Source of the DNA: an uncultured Oscillospiraceae bacterium
GTDB lineage: Bacteria; Bacillota; Clostridia; Oscillospirales; Oscillospiraceae
Assembly: GCA_947627085.1 (NCBI GenBank)
Contig: CANQUO010000019.1
Coordinates: forward strand, 1-17,024
Reading direction: 5' to 3'
DNA: 17,024 nt
Both the position numbers and the translations under genes were made by a program. The notes beneath the pieces were generated by a model that was not told where the DNA came from, did no database searches, and worked only from the letters and a program-made list of their open reading frames with translations. Positions within the stretch are counted from its first letter, which is position 1, and every line of letters starts with the position of its first letter. Below are positions 1 through 6,614 of this stretch, piece by piece.

Positions 1-521
1 TCAAAAAGGCCGACCTCCGCCGCTCCCTGGGCATGGTATTGCAGGACGTGAACCTCTTTACCGGCACGGTGATGGAGAATATCCGCTACGGAAAGCTGGA
101 CGCCACTGACGAGGAGTGCATCGAGGCCGCGAAGCTTGCCAACGCCCACGACTTCATAACCCGCCTTCCCGAGGGCTACGACACCATGCTCACAAATAAC
201 GGCGCGCGGTTAAGCCAGGGCCAGCGCCAGCTTATAAGCATCGCCCGGGCCGCCGTGGCCGACCCGCCGGTTATGATCCTGGACGAGGCCACCAGCTCCA
301 TCGACACCCGCACCGAGGCCCTGGTCCAGCGGGGCATGGACCGGCTCATGGAGGGCCGCACCGTGTTCGTCATAGCCCACCGGCTCTCAACGGTCATGAA
401 CTCCGACGCCATCATGGTCCTGGACCACGGCCACATCATCGAGCGCGGCACCCACGAACAGCTCATCGCCCAGAAGGGCACCTACTACCAGCTCTACACC
501 GGAGCCTTTGAGCTTGAGTAA
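1..521 (+). CDS. ABC exporter, C-terminal nucleotide-binding domain (5' partial)
   Basis: This is the C-terminal part of an ATP-binding cassette exporter of the MsbA/MdlB/LmrA type. The reading frame is open to the window edge, so the membrane domain and Walker A lie upstream. Visible motifs in order are the Q-loop (VLQDVNLF), the ABC signature LSQGQRQL, Walker B with the catalytic glutamate (VMILDEATSSID) and the H-loop histidine (AHRLST). The tail (YYQLYTGAFELE) is normal for half-transporters that work as dimers. The protein would hydrolyse ATP on the cytoplasmic side to drive export of an unknown substrate. A strong terminator follows 34 bases after the stop, so it ends its transcription unit. 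Family assignment is firm; the substrate cannot be read from this fragment. Confidence 0.95.
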   Translation, partial: KKADLRRSLGMVLQDVNLFTGTVMENIRYGKLDATDEECIEAAKLANAHDFITRLPEGYDTMLTNNGARLSQGQRQLISIARAAVADPPVMILDEATSSIDTRTEALVQRGMDRLMEGRTVFVIAHRLSTVMNSDAIMVLDHGHIIERGTHEQLIAQKGTYYQLYTGAFELE

Positions 522-554
522 GCCGCCCTCAAGGGGCATCAAAAAACGCGTTGA

Positions 555-595
555 CCCCCGGTTTGAGACATCTCTCATTCCGGGGGCCTTTTTTC
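555..595 (+). terminator. Intrinsic terminator after the ABC exporter
   Basis: The outer stem CCCCCGG (555-561) pairs with CCGGGGG (580-586), and an inner TGAGA/TCTCA stem sits in the loop. The hairpin is followed by CC and a T-run on the plus strand. Confidence 0.85.
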
Positions 596-614
596 ATCAT
601 TTTTTCAAATTTTC

Positions 615-643
615 TTGCCTAAGTGGGACTTTTATGTTAAAAT
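615..643 (+). promoter_or_regulatory. Predicted sigma-A promoter for the DUF4234-like gene
   Basis: TTGCCT (615-620) and TAAAAT (638-643) are separated by exactly 17 bases. They lie just after the terminator and 33 bases before the ATG at 677, giving a short normal leader. Confidence 0.55.
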
Positions 644-676
644 TACCTTATTATTTCAAACGAAAGGGTGGCGTCC

Positions 677-1069
677 ATGTCCTACGGCAGAATACCCTCA
701 AAAGAGGAGATATACATGCCCCTTACAAACCACGCCCTTCTTCTCATATTCACCCTGGGCATATGGCGGCTTGTGTGGATACACCGCATGACCGCCTTCC
801 TCAACAGGATTCCCGACGTCCCCCGCCGGGACCCCACCTCTCAGCTTCTTGCGTGCATGTTCGTACCCTTCTACTACATCTACTGGGTGTACAAGACCTC
901 CCTTTTGGTGGGGACCTACGCCTCCATGAAGCGCGTCTGGTGCGATTTCAAGGGGCTGAACCTGCTTTTCGCTATATTCATCCCCTTTTTCCCGCCCATT
1001 CTCATTCAGGAGAAGATCAACACCTGCATCGCCGTCCCCTCCAACACCTATCGCGCCTACGGCAGATGA
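677..1069 (+). CDS. Small DUF4234-like membrane protein
   Basis: This 130-residue protein has about three hydrophobic segments: LLLIFTLGIWRLVWI near residues 17-32, LLACMFVPFYYIYWVY near 55-70, and NLLFAIFIPFFPPILI near 95-110. The pattern FTLGIW..VWIHRMT..LN resembles the TxGIYxxYW motif of DUF4234 proteins, which have no established biochemical role. The ATG at 677 follows AAAGGGTGG. An in-frame ATG at 716 has a better Shine-Dalgarno sequence (GAGGAG, spacing 6) and would give a 117-residue protein beginning right at the first membrane segment, so the true start may be 716. The gene stands alone between its own promoter and a bidirectional terminator. The family call rests on pattern recognition only. 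Confidence 0.7.
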   Translation: MSYGRIPSKEEIYMPLTNHALLLIFTLGIWRLVWIHRMTAFLNRIPDVPRRDPTSQLLACMFVPFYYIYWVYKTSLLVGTYASMKRVWCDFKGLNLLFAIFIPFFPPILIQEKINTCIAVPSNTYRAYGR

Positions 1070-1105
1070 TTTGAAAAAGCGATTTTCTGTTGCGCCAATA
1101 ATTGC

Positions 1106-1156
1106 ATAAAAAATTTCCGGGACATCATCAACCTCGTCCCGGAAATTTTTTGATTT
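1106..1156. terminator. Bidirectional terminator between convergent genes
   Basis: AAAAATTTCCGGGAC (1109-1123) pairs with GTCCCGGAAATTTTT (1136-1150). A-runs and T-runs on both sides fit termination of the plus-strand small membrane gene and of the minus-strand M56 gene. Confidence 0.9.
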
Positions 1157-3106
1157 TTACCACGCGACCGGAGAGTTTCCTTCAAGCATCGTTACCGTGA
1201 GCTCTCCGGTGACCAGGTCGTAGTTGAAAACGCAGTATGTCATGGGGCTGCTGTGGGAAAGCTCGACGGTAAACGCGTCCACGAGGTAGACGCCGGCATA
1301 ATAGAGCGTTCCGGCCGGCATGGGGCTGTGGCCGTCGCGCCATGTGTCCGGATCAAATCCGAAACCATCAAGGGCGGCCCTGTCGGGGAGCGGATACCGC
1401 GTGACCGTGAGGTCATTATAATTTACGTAAAATCCGGTCATCGTCCCGTCGGCCAGCTCCACCACCATTTTGGTGTTCCAAAGGTTATCCACGTCGGACT
1501 CATACCATAGCTTGGCTCCCCGGCTGACGGGCCCGGCCTTGAGCGGATAGGCGACGCCCTGTACCGTGACGCTCCGGGCCTTGCCCATGTCCACGGTCTC
1601 CGGAAGCTGCTCCCCGCCGTTCAGGTAGGCGTAAAGGTTGTTCACGGCGTTCCACTTCCCGGCCCAATACTCAACGCCGTTCAGCTCATTGGCCTTGTAC
1701 GTCTCGTAAAGGCCTTCAATCCTGACGCCGTCCGCAAGGTCGAGGCTCGCCTCCTTCTCTATCTCCTCCGACATCAGATTTTTAAGGCGCAAGGATTGCT
1801 CCTCGCTCACCTCCGGCATACGAAAGCCCCACATAAACTCGTCCTCAGTCACGCTGAGGGACAGGACCTCCAGCTTCGCGCCGGTGTCCGGGTCCTCCAC
1901 AACGATGGGCTCCGGGAACCGGACGGTGTAGATGTACGGCTCCTCCTCGCCCCAGCCGCGGGTCACCGAGGGGTAAAACTCCTCCTCCGGGCCCACAGCG
2001 GTCTGTGGCCGGGTGTCCTCGGGCGCATTTTGGCGGTCCTCGGTGGGGGCCGTCGCCTCAGTCGGGACCGTGCCGTCAATCGGCCCGTCCTCCGCCGCCT
2101 TCGCCGGAGTCAGCGCCATAGCGGCCGCCGCGCCCGCGAGTATTGCCGCTGCAAGTATGCCGGCTATCGTCGTTTTCTTATATTTCATTATGTTCATTAT
2201 TCTTTCCTCGGTTTTTCGCCTTGCAAATCCCGAGGCGAAGGCCAAGCCGGAGCGCGCCGTCGACATACTTATTATGGCGCTCGCGTAATCGGCGCGGATG
2301 TCCTCCGGAGCCTTCGCCACCACCGCCCGGTCGCAGGAGAGCTCCACGTCCCGCCGGATAAGCGCCGCCATGAGCCACACCGCCGGGTTGAACCAGTGGA
2401 CGCACAGGCACAGGGCGGACATGTAATGCCACATATTGTCCCCGCGCCGGGCGTGGACGGCCTCGTGCCTCAGCACGTAGTGATACTCCCCGTCCCGGAG
2501 CCCCGGCGTCACCACCACCTCCGGCCTCAGAACGCCGAAGGTCAGCGGCGCTCCGGTCATACGGCCCACCCGGAGGCCGGCGCGCTTTGGCAGATACGTC
2601 GAGGCGTATTCCCCGGATATCCTCGGAAGGGCGCGAATCTCACGCCTTGTCCGAAGCCACGCCGAGATAAACCACGCCGTGACGGAGGCCGATATGATTA
2701 TGTAAACTATATTTAGCGCCTTGCCGGCCGTCAATTCACCGTGCTTTTCCGGGATTTCATCCGGTCGCGGCGTCACTGTTGCGTCTGAGATTATGTCGAC
2801 TTTGCTTTGTCCCTCAGCCTGTCCCGCGTTCTGTCCGACTGTATGTGTCCCCGTAGGAATCGGCGGCTGAGCCGGCTCCGGCTCCTCCCGCTCAATACTC
2901 TCCCACGCCGCCGGTCTCTCGCCCATCAGGGAGTAAATCGACACGGGGCTGTGAAGGCCCACCGGGGTCAGGAGCCTGAGGATACACAACGCCCACAAAA
3001 GCAGCACCACATTGGGTCTTATCTTCCCCCGCAGTACCCTCCGCGCGGCGGCCACCGCCAGTATGAGCACGCCGCCTAGCAGGGTGTTTTCAATTAGCTG
3101 TCCCAT
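1157..3106 (-). CDS. BlaR1/MecR1-type M56 metalloprotease sensor with unassigned ectodomain
   Basis: This 649-residue integral membrane zinc protease would sense an external signal and cleave the partner repressor encoded just upstream. In order there are two N-terminal membrane segments (about residues 4-50), a long Pro/Glu-rich loop, a third segment near 130-150, and the cytoplasmic zincin with HEAVH at 214-218 and a downstream ELSCD whose Glu (about 255) is the third zinc ligand. A fourth segment follows, and a final one near 312-332 leads to about 300 extracellular residues. That ectodomain does not show the SxxK/SxN/KTG signature of the penicillin-binding sensor in BlaR1, so the ligand is unknown. 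I chose the ATG at 3106: it lies 4 bases after the blaI-type stop, and AGGTGA spans that stop as ribosome binding site. Longer starts run into the repressor gene. Confidence 0.88.
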   Translation of the reverse strand: MGQLIENTLLGGVLILAVAAARRVLRGKIRPNVVLLLWALCILRLLTPVGLHSPVSIYSLMGERPAAWESIEREEPEPAQPPIPTGTHTVGQNAGQAEGQSKVDIISDATVTPRPDEIPEKHGELTAGKALNIVYIIISASVTAWFISAWLRTRREIRALPRISGEYASTYLPKRAGLRVGRMTGAPLTFGVLRPEVVVTPGLRDGEYHYVLRHEAVHARRGDNMWHYMSALCLCVHWFNPAVWLMAALIRRDVELSCDRAVVAKAPEDIRADYASAIISMSTARSGLAFASGFARRKTEERIMNIMKYKKTTIAGILAAAILAGAAAAMALTPAKAAEDGPIDGTVPTEATAPTEDRQNAPEDTRPQTAVGPEEEFYPSVTRGWGEEEPYIYTVRFPEPIVVEDPDTGAKLEVLSLSVTEDEFMWGFRMPEVSEEQSLRLKNLMSEEIEKEASLDLADGVRIEGLYETYKANELNGVEYWAGKWNAVNNLYAYLNGGEQLPETVDMGKARSVTVQGVAYPLKAGPVSRGAKLWYESDVDNLWNTKMVVELADGTMTGFYVNYNDLTVTRYPLPDRAALDGFGFDPDTWRDGHSPMPAGTLYYAGVYLVDAFTVELSHSSPMTYCVFNYDLVTGELTVTMLEGNSPVAW

Positions 3107-3110
3107 ACCG

Positions 3111-3464
3111 TCACCTGAGCTTTTCCACGAGCTCCCGGAGGGCCTCCGCCTCATCCGCCGTCAGCTCCTCGGAGAGGAAGGCCGACATGAAGGCGGTCTT
3201 GGACCCTCCGAAAAACCGGCTTATGAGCCCCTCGGTCTCCCGCCGCTGGACGTCCTCCCGGCTCACCCGGGGCCTGCACATGAACCCGGGGTCCGTCCGC
3301 TCAATTACTCCCTTGTCCACTAACTTCTTGATGACCGTGTATGTGGTGTTCCTGTTCCAGCCCCAGGAGGCGTTCAGCTTCTTCGCCAGCGCTCCCGCGG
3401 ACAGCTCCCCCTCCTCCCACAGCGGCTCCATCACCCGAAGCTCGGATTCAAACAGTCTTTCCAT
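3111..3464 (-). CDS. BlaI/MecI/CopY-family transcriptional repressor
   Basis: This 117-residue winged-helix repressor matches the usual BlaI length. The DNA-binding part covers about residues 5-70 (ELRVMEPLWEEGELSAGALA, then NRNTTYTVIKKLVDKGVIER as recognition helix and wing). The C-terminal helices (about 72-117) carry the dimerisation and cleavage region. A strong ribosome binding site (AAAGGGAGG) precedes the ATG. It is the first gene of a two-gene operon with the M56 protease, 4 bases apart. Family knowledge says the repressor dimer holds the operon off until the protease is activated and cleaves it. The perfect palindrome 64 bases upstream is the likely operator. No beta-lactamase gene lies in the window, so the regulated targets are unknown. 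Confidence 0.92.
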   Translation of the reverse strand: MERLFESELRVMEPLWEEGELSAGALAKKLNASWGWNRNTTYTVIKKLVDKGVIERTDPGFMCRPRVSREDVQRRETEGLISRFFGGSKTAFMSAFLSEELTADEAEALRELVEKLR

Positions 3465-3527
3465 TATCCTGCCTCCCTTTCCGCCACGCCGTCCCCATTA
3501 TGCCACCCGGTCCGGCTTGGCGATGAT

Positions 3528-3547
3528 ATAACTATTGCAATAGTTAT
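3528..3547. promoter_or_regulatory. Predicted BlaI-type operator, perfect 20-bp palindrome
   Basis: ATAACTATTGCAATAGTTAT is a perfect inverted repeat directly upstream of the repressor gene. On the minus strand TTGACA at 3585-3580 is a possible -35 box, but no convincing -10 is seen at 17 bases, so the exact promoter is uncertain. BlaI/CopY-family dimers bind short dyads of this kind. Confidence 0.75.
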
Positions 3548-3557
3548 CACACCTTTA

Positions 3558-3573
3558 GACTGCCACAATAGTC
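3558..3573. promoter_or_regulatory. Possible second, degenerate operator half-site
   Basis: GACTGCCACAATAGTC contains one good half of the main operator (CAATAGTC compared with CAATAGTT) and matching outer arms GACT/AGTC. The centre is 28 bases from the centre of the perfect palindrome. It could be a secondary site, but the match may be chance. Confidence 0.35.
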
Positions 3574-3607
3574 ACCAGTTGTCAACACCTTTTTTAATTT
3601 TCCTTAC

Positions 3608-3640
3608 AAAAAACTCCCGTGACTTTTTTCGTCACGGGAG
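3608..3640 (-). terminator. Intrinsic terminator of the aspartate kinase gene
   Basis: GTCACGGGAG/CTCCCGTGAC arms occupy 3631-3640 and 3614-3623 (10 bp, 7-base loop). They are followed by a T-run on the minus strand (A-run at 3608-3613 on plus), 19 bases after the lysC stop. Confidence 0.9.
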
Positions 3641-3658
3641 CCCTCGATTTTAAATTTT

Positions 3659-4867
3659 TCAGTCCCCGAAAAATTTGTCATGCACGGCCTGGACGGCCTT
3701 GTCGGCGTCGTCCTCGTCGACCAGGACGGAGACCTTTATCTCGCTGGTGGAGATCATCTTGATGTTTATCTTCTTCTTGGCCAGGGCGTCGAACATCTTA
3801 ACGGCCACGCCGCTTGTCATGAGCATACCCGCCCCCACGATGCTTATCTTCGCCACGTGGGTGTCCAGGTCCAGCTTCTTGTAGCCCAGAGAATCGGCGC
3901 TTTGCTCCAGGGCCTCCTTCGCGGCCTCGGCGTCGGCGCGTGTGACGGTGAAGGTCACGTCCTGATTGCCGTCCCGGCCCAGGGACTGGATGATGATATC
4001 CACGTTTATCTTCTCATTTGCCAATATACGGAAGATTCTGAAGGCGATGCCCGGCTCGTCCTTTATGCCCACCAGGGTGAAACGCGCCACGTTTACGTCC
4101 TTCGCCACACCGCTCACTTCTACCTGCTCCAATTTCTTTACCTCCCTGACTTTAGTACCGGGTTTCCTCTCGTAGCTGGAGAGGACCTCAAGGTCCACAT
4201 TGTATCGCTTGGCCATCTCCACGGACCTGTTGTGGAGGACCTTGGCGCCCATGCTGGCCAGCTCCAGCATCTCGTCGAAGGTTATCTCGTCGAGCTTCTT
4301 GGCGCCCCTGACCTTGTTGGGGTCGGCGGTGTACACTCCGTCCACGTCCGTGTATATCTGGCAGAGATCAGCGTGCATGGCCGCCGCTATGGCCACCGCC
4401 GAGGTGTCGGAGCCGCCCCGGCCCAGGGTCGTTATGTCGTCGTACTTGTTTATCCCCTGAAAGCCGGTTATAAGTACCACCCTGCGGCCGTCCAGCTCCT
4501 TTCTTATCCTCTCGGAGCCCACGGACTTTATGGCCGCGTTTGAATAGTTGGTGTTGGTCTTGAAATCCACCTGCCAGCCGGTGAGGCTGACGGCGGGGAC
4601 TCCCATGCCGTTCAGCATCATGGCGCATAGGGCCACGGACTGCTGTTCGCCGGTGGAGAGGAGCATATCCATCTCCCGCTTGGAGGGCCTGGGATTATAT
4701 TCGAGTGCCTTCGCGATGAGCCCGTCGGTGGTCTTGCCCTGGGCCGAGAGGACGACGATCACGTCGTTCCCGGCTCTGTATGTCTCTTCGATTATCCCGG
4801 CGACCCTCCGGACCTTCTCCACGTCCGCCACGGAGCTCCCGCCGAATTTTTGAACAATGAGTGCCAT
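3659..4867 (-). CDS. lysC: Aspartate kinase, monofunctional, two C-terminal ACT domains
   Basis: This enzyme phosphorylates aspartate to aspartyl phosphate, the committed step to lysine, threonine and methionine. Its 402 residues match the usual length of monofunctional aspartokinases. Visible are the KFGGSS nucleotide-site motif at 7-12, STGE at 71-74, GRGGSDTSA at 149-157 and TDVDGVYTADP at 173-183. Two ACT regulatory domains follow: about 262-330 (FTLVGIKDEPGIAFRIFRIL) and about 339-402 (ISIVGAGMLMTSGVAVKMFD). These are the usual site of allosteric control by lysine and/or threonine; which effector acts here is not readable. The start is the ATG at 4867, which is preceded by AAGGAGG at good spacing and gives the canonical MALIVQKFGGSS N-terminus. 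The gene lies downstream of hom on the same strand, but a hairpin-rich gap of about 325 bp separates them. Confidence 0.96.
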   Translation of the reverse strand: MALIVQKFGGSSVADVEKVRRVAGIIEETYRAGNDVIVVLSAQGKTTDGLIAKALEYNPRPSKREMDMLLSTGEQQSVALCAMMLNGMGVPAVSLTGWQVDFKTNTNYSNAAIKSVGSERIRKELDGRRVVLITGFQGINKYDDITTLGRGGSDTSAVAIAAAMHADLCQIYTDVDGVYTADPNKVRGAKKLDEITFDEMLELASMGAKVLHNRSVEMAKRYNVDLEVLSSYERKPGTKVREVKKLEQVEVSGVAKDVNVARFTLVGIKDEPGIAFRIFRILANEKINVDIIIQSLGRDGNQDVTFTVTRADAEAAKEALEQSADSLGYKKLDLDTHVAKISIVGAGMLMTSGVAVKMFDALAKKKINIKMISTSEIKVSVLVDEDDADKAVQAVHDKFFGD

Positions 4868-4901
4868 AAAAGGCCTCCTTACAATGAAAATCAATCAAAT
4901 A

Positions 4902-4932
4902 TTTTTTCTGACGACATGTGCGTCAGAAAAAA
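4902..4932 (-). other. Strong stem-loop in the lysC leader
   Basis: Twelve-base arms TTTTTTCTGACG and CGTCAGAAAAAA enclose a 7-base loop. On either strand the T-run is in the 5' arm and the A-run in the 3' arm, the opposite of an intrinsic terminator. It ends about 22 bases before the lysC ribosome binding site and may stabilise the mRNA or take part in leader control; no role is proven. Confidence 0.6.
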
Positions 4933-4940
4933 TCCCTCTT

Positions 4941-5085
4941 GTTTTGCGCAGTGTGCCATTGGACCCCCGGCGGGCTGTTGCCCGCTGGGGAGAGGAGGAG
5001 CGATGCCAGCGCCTGAGCCCGACCACAGGAAGGGCGAGGTAAAGCGGCATCAGCGACGACGAGGCGGCACGCGGAGCAAAACGGC
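4941..5085. other. Non-coding hom-lysC spacer with GC hairpin
   Basis: No gene is visible here. An 11-bp stem (4965-4975 with 4980-4990, one G-T pair, loop TGTT) is the clearest structure, and GATGCC/GGCATC arms near 5002 and 5046 may form a longer fold. I looked for the lysine riboswitch core on the minus strand and did not recognise it. The block reads like a multicopy intergenic repeat, but only a genome search could show this. Confidence 0.4.
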
Positions 5086-5125
5086 AGGAAAAATTTCAGG
5101 AATTCTAATTCCGGAAATTTTTCCT
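5086..5125. terminator. Long hairpin downstream of hom
   Basis: AGGAAAAATTTC (5086-5097) pairs with GAAATTTTTCCT (5114-5125). After one mismatch an inner GGAATT/AATTCC stem closes a CT loop. A-rich 5' and T-rich 3' arms on both strands make it terminator-like; it may back up the hairpin nearer to hom. Confidence 0.6.
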
Positions 5126-5135
5126 ATCGCCCCCT

Positions 5136-5168
5136 TGTCGGAAAAAGGCCGCCAGGCCTTTTTCGACA
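5136..5168 (-). terminator. Intrinsic terminator of hom
   Basis: TGTCG-AAAAAGGCC (5136-5150, one bulged G) pairs with GGCCTTTTTCGACA (5155-5168) around a GCCA loop. It lies 25 bases after the hom stop. Confidence 0.7.
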
Positions 5169-5192
5169 GGTCCTTCCTATTCTATTCATCCC

Positions 5193-6413
5193 TCACAGTA
5201 TGCGGAACCGGGACCTTATGTCCATCCCCGCCGTCCTTTTCGCAAGCTCACGGCCCGTCATCTTGGGCGTGGCGAAGGCGTACTCCTCCGGGCCCGCGCC
5301 CGGGTACTCCCCGGGGTAGCTTATGAGCCGCACGTCGCCGAAGGCCCGGCCGATGGCCTCAAGCCCCGAGCCCGTGCGCAGATACCAGGGCATGGCCACG
5401 TCCTCCGCGTCCACCACATACCCGGGCTCCGATTCCTCCCAGCCTAAGTATTTTCTGGCCTTCATGTGCTTGACGGCGTCTATCACGTCCGCCACCACCG
5501 CGCTGGCGGTGGGCCGCTTGCCCGCCCCCGCGCCGTAGAACATGCACTCGCCCAGGGCGTTGCCGTGGACCACGATGCCGTTCATCACCCCGTCCACGTT
5601 TGAAAGAAGGCTGGTCTTTGATATGAGGTGCGGCGCCACGTAGGCCGTGATGTGCCCGTCCGGGAGCTTGTAGGCCCGGCCCAGGAGCTTGAGCTTGTAC
5701 CCCAGCCTTCTGGCGTACTCCACGTCCTCCAGCGTCACGCCGGAGATGCCCTCCACGGATATCTTTCCCGGGTCCACGCTCTTGCCAAAGCACAGGTCGG
5801 CGAGGATACATATTTTCCGCGCCGCGTCATATCCTTCAACATCGGCGGTGGGGTCCGCCTCGGCGTAGCCCAGGCGTTGGGCGTCCTTCAGTATCTCCCC
5901 GAAGGGCGCGCCGTCGGTTATCATCCTTGTGAGGATATAATTTGTGGTCCCGTTGAGGATGCCGTATATCTCGTCTATCTCGTTTGCGGTGAGGCACTGG
6001 GTTATGGGCCGGATGATGGGTATACCCCCGCCTACGCTGGCCTCGAAGAGATAGTTTACGTTCTTGCGCTTTGCTATCTCCAAAAGCTCGTGGCCGTGGG
6101 TGGACACAAGCTCCTTATTCGATGTGACCACGCTCTTCCCGGCCAGAAGGGCCCGCTTTGTAAACTCATAGGCCGCGCCCACGCCCCCGATGGTCTCCAC
6201 CACCACGCGGACGTCCGGGTCGTTCTCGATCGTTGAGAAGTCCTTCACCAGCTTATCCGCGAAGGGACTTTCGGGGAAGTCCCGTATGTCCACGATGTAT
6301 TTAAGGCCGATCTCCTCGGCGGCGTTGTGGGCGATGCTCTGGGCGTTCTCGCTCATGACCTCGGCCACGCCGGAGCCCACGGTGCCAAATCCCAGTATGG
6401 CGATATTTACCAC
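5193..6413 (-). CDS. hom: Homoserine dehydrogenase with divergent C-terminal domain
   Basis: This enzyme reduces aspartate semialdehyde to homoserine with NAD(P)H, opening the threonine/methionine branch. The protein is about 406 residues. Motifs counted from the 6413 start are the Rossmann loop GFGTVGSG at 8-15, SNKELVS at 98-104, GGGIPIIRP near 128, NGTTNYIL at 154-161, DVEGYDAARKICIL with the conserved lysine near 200, and GAGAGKRPTASAVV near 294. Firmicute Hom normally ends in an ACT domain. Here the last ~65 residues (from PWYLRTGSGLEAIGRAFGDV) keep only a hint of one, so feedback control may differ. I prefer the GTG at 6413 because GGAGGG lies 10 bases upstream. The GTG at 6422 is in frame but only one base after that site. 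It is transcribed toward lysC, the preceding pathway step. Confidence 0.93.
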   Translation of the reverse strand: MVNIAILGFGTVGSGVAEVMSENAQSIAHNAAEEIGLKYIVDIRDFPESPFADKLVKDFSTIENDPDVRVVVETIGGVGAAYEFTKRALLAGKSVVTSNKELVSTHGHELLEIAKRKNVNYLFEASVGGGIPIIRPITQCLTANEIDEIYGILNGTTNYILTRMITDGAPFGEILKDAQRLGYAEADPTADVEGYDAARKICILADLCFGKSVDPGKISVEGISGVTLEDVEYARRLGYKLKLLGRAYKLPDGHITAYVAPHLISKTSLLSNVDGVMNGIVVHGNALGECMFYGAGAGKRPTASAVVADVIDAVKHMKARKYLGWEESEPGYVVDAEDVAMPWYLRTGSGLEAIGRAFGDVRLISYPGEYPGAGPEEYAFATPKMTGRELAKRTAGMDIRSRFRIL

Positions 6414-6468
6414 GTCTGTCACTCCCTCCGGCGTGAATATATTTTCGGAAATAACGCTAAAAATATCT

Positions 6469-6487
6469 GTTGAAAGCCTCTTTCAAC
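6469..6487. promoter_or_regulatory. Inverted repeat in the hom leader
   Basis: GTTGAAAG-CCT-CTTTCAAC is a perfect 8-bp dyad. It lies between the predicted hom promoter and the start codon, a suitable place for an operator or an RNA hairpin. No regulator is identified. Confidence 0.5.
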
Positions 6488-6501
6488 TTCACGTAAAACA
6501 T

Positions 6502-6530
6502 ATAATATCACAGTAAAGCGGCAAGCGCAA
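6502..6530 (-). promoter_or_regulatory. Predicted hom promoter with extended -10
   Basis: On the minus strand TTGCGC (6530-6525), a 17-base spacer and TATTAT (6507-6502) are visible, with TGA before the -10 forming an extended -10 element. Confidence 0.6.
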
Positions 6531-6563
6531 GAATCAGTTTATTTTACAAAAGAGAATTTTCGG

Positions 6564-6576
6564 CGGTCCTGGACCG
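6564..6576. repeat. Short perfect dyad upstream of the YtvI-like gene
   Basis: CGGTCC-T-GGACCG lies in the divergent spacer between hom and the permease gene. It may be an operator. I could not place a convincing vegetative promoter for the plus-strand operon around it. Confidence 0.35.
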
Positions 6577-6614
6577 TTTCCATGTTAATTCTGACCACTT
6601 TGGAGGTGCGCGCG

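Noticed and set aside
1796..2716. 306-codon open frame on plus opposite the M56 gene
   Set aside because: It is a shadow in GC-rich DNA: it runs antisense to a well-supported protease gene, and the Arg/His-rich translation matches no family.
4868..5192. Lysine riboswitch upstream of lysC
   Set aside because: The spacer is the right place and size, but I could not find the conserved L-box core on the minus strand; only simple hairpins are visible.
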